From Acidobacteriota bacterium (GTDB lineage: Bacteria; Acidobacteriota; Terriglobia; UBA7540): 8,317 nt of DNA. Of the stretch, positions 5,267-8,317 are shown one piece after another. Numbering within the stretch: the stretch's first letter is position 1; the number at the start of each line of letters is the position of its first letter. Position numbers and translations under genes: made by a program. The notes beneath the pieces are model-generated. The model saw only the letters and a list, made by a program, of their open reading frames with translations. It was not told the DNA's origin and did not search any database. The stretch is taken from NCBI GenBank assembly GCA_021828225.1, contig JAKASH010000101.1:1-8317 (forward strand), read 5' to 3'.

Positions 5267-6780
5267 TCCTCCTGGGGTTCGAGAAGCCAGCGGTTCTGGT
5301 GCAGGAAATCGCCGACGATGGAAATATCGGCGCTCCCGCACACGATCAATCGGCAGAAGGTCACGGAGGAAAGGATGTCGGGTTGGCCACGCGCGGCCTG
5401 GCGCAAGACTCTCCGTGCATCCTGCTTGCGCCGGGTCTGCCAGAGTTCCAGCGCCTGCAGCGCGAGCATCGAAACATCATGAGGATTGGCGGCAAGCGCC
5501 TGGGCGCATTCCGCCAGCGAAGCCTCCGTCTGGCGCTCACGCCAGAAAGCGAGCGCCAGCACGCGGTGTCCCTCCGGCGACTGAGGATTCTGTGCTACCA
5601 GCGTCTGAGCCTGGGAAATAGCGCCCTGCACATCTCCCTCGCGAAGGTGCATCAGCGCGAGTTGTTCGCCCGCCGGCAGGAAGTCCGGTTGCGCGGCCAG
5701 GATATTGGTGAACAACTCCTTCGCCTGCGCAGAGTCACCCGCTTCCATATCGAGCTTTGCAAGCTGGTATTGGCTCTGCCAGTCTTCGGGATCAATCGCC
5801 ACCGCCTTCTTCAAAATTGAAAGAGCGTCCATGGGCTGCCCGCCCTTGACCAGCAGTTGGGCAAGAGCTGCATAAGCGGGCGCAAGATCCGGCGACGCCT
5901 GAATGGCCTGCTTGAAATACTTTTCAGCTTCATCCGGCTTCCGCTGAAACAAAGAAATCTGACCCATCCCGTAATAGGCCGAGCCGCTGTGAGGATTTTC
6001 TGCAATCGCCTTCTTGTATGCGGCTTCCGCACCCAGTTCGTCGCCGGTCGAGAATGACGCGCGGGCCAGAGCCACCTGCGCCCTGGCGCGGTCCGGAGCT
6101 GAAGAAGCAAGCTGGATCGCTCCCAGGGCGTCGGCTTGCGCCTGCTTCTTGCGTCCGGCGTCGAGTTCCAGTTCTGAAAGGTCTAAGCGCATGTTGAAGT
6201 CGTGAGGTTCCAGCGATACCGCCTTCTCCGTTTCGCTGAGCGCCAGAGACTGGAAATCGCCCGGCGAGAGACCGGCGGATGCCGCGGCCTTGCCTGCCGG
6301 ACCGTTGTAGATGCTCCACGCGAGCTGTCCAAGCTCATAGTGTGCCCGCGCGCTGTCCGGCTCCAGCCTGGCAACCTCGCTAAGCTCTGTCCACGCGGCA
6401 TCGAGCTTTCCTTGCTGCCATAGGGCGATGCCCAGTCCTCGATGGGCGGGGACGAAGGTGGGATCCGCCTGGATGGCCCTCCGGAAAGCGGACTCAGCCG
6501 CGGCGAAATCCTTGTGGTCGATCTGGCCGTTACCCTCGTTGACCCATTCAATCACCTGCTGGGGCGGGGCCGGCTGAACCGCAGGAGCTGAGGTGGCGGC
6601 GCTCCCGGCAGATTGTTGCACCGCGGCGTAGCCCGCCACAACGCTTGCCAGACAAACCAGCACCACGCCTGCAAAGACGCGCGGCTGGGCGGTCCGTAAC
6701 CACCGCATGTCGTGGGGAATACCCTTAATGCGCTGGGCGAATCTGTTTCGGGTCCTGAATAACGATTTCAGCTCGGCCAT
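5260..6780 (-). CDS. Membrane-anchored TPR (tetratricopeptide repeat) protein
   Basis: This is a scaffold-type protein with no catalytic domain seen. From ATG 6780 it is 506 aa. Residues 1-34 are basic, 35-54 (VFAGVVLVCLASVVAGYAAV) are one membrane helix or uncleaved signal anchor, and 55-73 are an Ala/Pro linker. About 75-470 is a run of about eleven TPR-like units, most of 34 residues, each closing with patterns such as AIQADP or AIAENP. The tail has CRLIVC (C476, C481) and then GDFLHQNRW. The TPRs should face the periplasm if the N-terminus is cytoplasmic. The start is uncertain. ATG 6780 overlaps the upstream OB-fold gene by 56 bp and has GGGGGAG 13 nt away. ATG 6708, 16 bp past that gene's stop, gives a more typical short N-terminus (MRWLRTAQPR) but only AAGGG at 13 nt. 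Either way the two genes are probably co-transcribed. The stop TAG overlaps the convergent dehydrogenase by 7 bp. Confidence 0.9.
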   Translation of the reverse strand: MAELKSLFRTRNRFAQRIKGIPHDMRWLRTAQPRVFAGVVLVCLASVVAGYAAVQQSAGSAATSAPAVQPAPPQQVIEWVNEGNGQIDHKDFAAAESAFRRAIQADPTFVPAHRGLGIALWQQGKLDAAWTELSEVARLEPDSARAHYELGQLAWSIYNGPAGKAAASAGLSPGDFQSLALSETEKAVSLEPHDFNMRLDLSELELDAGRKKQAQADALGAIQLASSAPDRARAQVALARASFSTGDELGAEAAYKKAIAENPHSGSAYYGMGQISLFQRKPDEAEKYFKQAIQASPDLAPAYAALAQLLVKGGQPMDALSILKKAVAIDPEDWQSQYQLAKLDMEAGDSAQAKELFTNILAAQPDFLPAGEQLALMHLREGDVQGAISQAQTLVAQNPQSPEGHRVLALAFWRERQTEASLAECAQALAANPHDVSMLALQALELWQTRRKQDARRVLRQAARGQPDILSSVTFCRLIVCGSADISIVGDFLHQNRWLLEPQEDQ

Positions 6781-7159
6781 TGTATGATCTTATCTCCCCC
6801 GAGATCTGAACCCTTCTCCCTTCCAATGACGCCAGATCGCCAAACCGGGAACGGTCCGAGGCAAAGATGACACTGGTGAACGGACAAGTGCGATAGTCCT
6901 GGCAAAAATCCAGAAACGTGCTGCCCGAGCGCGAAGTGAAAACCCGCAGCACACGGCCTTCAACACAAGTATTTTCGCCGGTGTGACGGCCGGCATCGCG
7001 GATGTCAACACACCCTCCGGTGAAAGACGGTTGCTGATCCCGCACGCTCTCGCTCGCAACCGCGTGACGCATGCCGAGGCGGTAGGCCATCACTGAGCTC
7101 AAAACCACCACCGCGACGCCGATGACGATCAAAGTCGCAGTCTGTTTTCCAATCTTCAT
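6725..7159 (-). CDS. Membrane-anchored OB-fold protein with four cysteines
   Basis: This is a small protein of unknown role. From ATG 7159 it is 144 aa. Residues 8-25 form one hydrophobic helix (ATLIVIGVAVVVLSSVMA), a signal anchor. About 50-141 reads as an OB-fold of the tRNA-anticodon/ssDNA-binding type: VEGRVLRVF, STFLDF, FTSVIFASD, LEGRRVQISGEIRSYNGR and AEIVIQDPKQI. Similar modules occur beside or fused to thermonuclease-like domains in some bacteria, but no nuclease motif is present here. Cys 50, 65, 86 and 92 lie on the side expected to be extracytoplasmic and could form two disulfides. A GTG at 7162 directly before the ATG is also possible, because AAGG sits 8 nt from the GTG and 11 nt from the ATG. 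It precedes the TPR gene on the same strand, and its 3' end overlaps the longer TPR start, so an operon is likely. Ligand unknown. Confidence 0.85.
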   Translation of the reverse strand: MKIGKQTATLIVIGVAVVVLSSVMAYRLGMRHAVASESVRDQQPSFTGGCVDIRDAGRHTGENTCVEGRVLRVFTSRSGSTFLDFCQDYRTCPFTSVIFASDRSRFGDLASLEGRRVQISGEIRSYNGRAEIVIQDPKQIRPAH

Positions 7160-7244
7160 CACTGGTGACGCCTTCGTGAATTGGAGGGCCTATGTGCCTT
7201 GTGCTTTCGGAACGACTTTTGTTTCAGTTCCGCTCCTGACCCTG

Positions 7245-7253
7245 AGTATAGCA
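7245..7253 (-). promoter_or_regulatory. Predicted extended -10 promoter for the OB-fold/TPR operon
   Basis: On the minus strand, TGCTATACT (7253-7245) is a TGn extended -10 followed by TATACT (5 of 6 consensus). No good -35 lies 16-18 bp upstream (CTTTCG at 17 bp), which is tolerable for extended -10 promoters. Transcription would start near 7238, leaving a leader of about 78 nt before ATG 7159. Confidence 0.45.
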
Positions 7254-7284
7254 AACGCGACACGGACCGAAAGGGAGGACAGGC

Positions 7285-7322
7285 ATTTGGAGACCGGCAG
7301 GCAGGATAAATCGACTCCAAAT
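7285..7322. terminator. Perfect 8-bp inverted repeat between the channel gene and the OB-fold operon
   Basis: ATTTGGAG (7285-7292) and CTCCAAAT (7315-7322) are perfectly complementary with a 22-nt loop. On the minus strand it begins 17 nt after the channel gene's stop and lies upstream of the operon promoter. It could end the channel transcript, although no T run follows, or be a protein site upstream of the promoter. The heptamer CCGGCAG occurs at 7294-7300 in the loop and again at 7323-7329. Confidence 0.35.
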
Positions 7323-7338
7323 CCGGCAGCGGCCCTCG

Positions 7339-8127
7339 CTACGATTCGACAGCTATCGGCTTCCGGCCGGACGGACGAAAGACTCCGTGCGGGTCGTGTT
7401 CAAAGTGATAGATCTTGGCCACCTCGACTTCAAAACGCCGCAGCCAGGACAGTTGTCCGACCGCCAGCGCCACAAGCGTTCCCAGCAGAGGCCCGATCCA
7501 GTAAACCCACCAGCCACGCCAGTCGCCCGCAACAAGGGACGGACCCACGCTGCGGGCGGGATTGGTGCTGGTTCCCGAAACGGGCGCTTCAAGATAAACC
7601 ATCACCGCGTAGAGGAAAGGAAACAGCATCGGAGTATACGCGCGAAGGCGCGAATGCCCGAGAAACAGGAAGAGCCCAACTATCAATCCAATGGTGGTGA
7701 TGACTTCTCCGAGGGTCGCCTGCAGAAGCGTATAGCCGGAACCTGGAAGGGTTGCTCCAAATTCAATGCTGGCGCCCATGCGACCCCACGCCAGAAGCGG
7801 CAAGGCTCCCACGACTCCGCCGGCAAGCTGGGCAATAATGTAGCCCAGGGCATGAAAGCGGCCCATCTTCCCTTTCAGCCAGAAGGCCAACGTCACGACA
7901 GGATTAATGTGAGCGCCGCTGGTTTTGCCCACGGGGGAAATGGCAATGGCGGCGCCGGTTGAGCCGAACAGGAAGCCGGTGATGAGCCGGCGGATTCCCG
8001 GGTCGGGCAGCAGCGCGGCGACCGGGCTGCCCGCACCGAAGTCAACGATCACGATCGAGACACCAACCCCGACCAGCAGGGCCGTGCCCACAAACTCCGA
8101 AAGGAAGAGCGTCCAGAGAGCTTTCAT
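7339..8127 (-). CDS. MIP-family channel (aquaporin or glycerol facilitator)
   Basis: This is a six-helix inner-membrane channel for water or small neutral solutes. From ATG 8127 it is 262 aa, the usual size for the family. Both half-helix motifs are present: SGAHINPVVT (NPV at 75-77, usually NPA) and SGTSTNPARSVGP (NPA at 189-191). The helices include TLFLSEFVGTALLVGVGV, FLFGSTGAAIAI, ALGYIIAQLAGGVVGAL, VITTIGLIVGLFLFLG and IGPLLGTLVALAV. By alignment to E. coli AqpZ the selectivity-filter positions read F54, V177, T186 and R192. The AqpZ histidine is Val here, so the filter is wider and less polar than in strict water channels. A TTG at 8157 would add ten residues before the first helix without a good ribosome site, so ATG is preferred, although it also lacks a clear one. 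The C-terminal tail (EVEVAKIYHFEHDP) is cytoplasmic. Neighbours give no clue to substrate. Confidence 0.93.
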   Translation of the reverse strand: MKALWTLFLSEFVGTALLVGVGVSIVIVDFGAGSPVAALLPDPGIRRLITGFLFGSTGAAIAISPVGKTSGAHINPVVTLAFWLKGKMGRFHALGYIIAQLAGGVVGALPLLAWGRMGASIEFGATLPGSGYTLLQATLGEVITTIGLIVGLFLFLGHSRLRAYTPMLFPFLYAVMVYLEAPVSGTSTNPARSVGPSLVAGDWRGWWVYWIGPLLGTLVALAVGQLSWLRRFEVEVAKIYHFEHDPHGVFRPSGRKPIAVES

Positions 8128-8317
8128 AAGTTTTGTAGCCGGGTCGCAACCTCTCAAGCCTGCCGCCGGAGAGTCCCACCTGGAATAAACATTTCTAGGA
8201 TTTTCTCCGCTTTGTTGCCGGTGTGTTTTTCATTGGCCCTGTGTTTTCATGAACATGGCCCGGTTTGTTTTCCGGTTTGTTTCCGGTTTGTTTTTTGGCC
8301 GATTCTTTATTTTCAAC
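8128..8317. other. Non-coding right edge, 5' region of the channel gene
   Basis: I see no coding sequence here. Apart from the GT-rich repeat array, the stretch next to the gene (8128-8210) has no promoter I can defend. TTGAAA occurs on the minus strand at about 8316-8311 but has no -10 at a usable distance. The channel promoter may lie within or beyond the repeat array. Confidence 0.5.
8218..8300. repeat. Short GT-rich tandem repeat array upstream of the channel gene
   Basis: Three near-identical copies of CCGGTTTGTTT(T) follow one another at 8260-8271, 8272-8282 and 8283-8294. To the left are two looser relatives, CCGGTGTGTTTTT (8218-8230) and CCCTGTGTTTTC (8238-8249). GGCC boxes recur at 8235-8238, 8257-8260 and 8297-8300. 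On the minus strand, the channel gene's sense strand, the units read AAACAAACCGG and lie 90-190 bp before ATG 8127. They could be a slippage-prone repeat, multiple binding sites for a regulator, or decay of a longer array cut by the window edge. Confidence 0.6.

Noticed and set aside
4271..5341. Long antisense frame (356 codons) over the dehydrogenase gene
   Set aside because: The sense strand carries all catalytic motifs. The antisense product has no motif or hydrophobic pattern and is a shadow.
5113..5820. Plus-strand frame of 235 codons opposite the TPR gene
   Set aside because: It starts inside the dehydrogenase gene and runs opposite the TPR repeats. Its Arg/Leu-rich sequence is the mirror of Ala/Leu-rich TPR codons.
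8260..8294. CRISPR array
   Set aside because: Units of 11-12 bp abut directly without unique spacers, and no cas gene is present.

Overview
This is a moderately GC-rich (about 57-60% by eye) bacterial chromosomal window with seven protein-coding genes. It has no RNA gene, no recognisable transposase and no CRISPR array. The gene mix is an exported GH78 rhamnosidase, a Tat-exported D-2-hydroxyacid dehydrogenase, a large membrane-anchored TPR protein, a four-cysteine OB-fold protein and a tricipital palindromic repeat near a cold-shock gene. It looks most like an Acidobacteriota soil-type genome, but no marker gene here proves that. The taxonomic guess rests on overall resemblance.

Layout, left to right. 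(1) 3-794 (+): the 3' part of a coiled-coil protein of unknown function, cut by the window edge. (2) 795-1093: an intergenic stretch with several small hairpins and a near-consensus sigma70 promoter whose spacer holds an inverted repeat. (3) 1094-3484 (+): an exported GH78 alpha-L-rhamnosidase with its catalytic acidic residues intact. (4) 3635-3835 (-): a cold-shock protein with a good promoter and a leader of about 104 nt in which the Shine-Dalgarno can be paired in two alternative ways. (5) About 3982-4055: a palindrome followed by a compact repeat that folds as an outer stem enclosing two hairpins, lying between the divergent cold-shock and dehydrogenase genes. (6) 4130-5266 (+): a D-2-hydroxyacid dehydrogenase with a twin-arginine signal. 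(7) 5260-6780 (-): a TPR protein that converges on and overlaps the dehydrogenase by 7 bp. (8) 6725-7159 (-): a membrane-anchored OB-fold protein that probably forms a two-gene operon with the TPR protein behind an extended -10 promoter. (9) 7339-8127 (-): a MIP-family (aquaporin/glycerol facilitator) channel. (10) 8128-8317: non-coding, with an array of CCGGTTTGTTT-type direct repeats upstream of the channel.

Four or five of the seven products carry an export signal or membrane segment, so the window is dominated by cell-envelope and extracytoplasmic functions: removing L-rhamnose from plant or microbial glycosides, an exported oxidoreductase, an extracytoplasmic TPR/OB-fold pair and solute or water passage. 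I see no single pathway linking all of them. The best second-look signals are the cold-shock leader, the operator-like repeat in the rhamnosidase promoter, the three-way palindromic repeat, the Tat-exported NAD-type dehydrogenase and the conserved-looking C-x4-C tail of the TPR protein.
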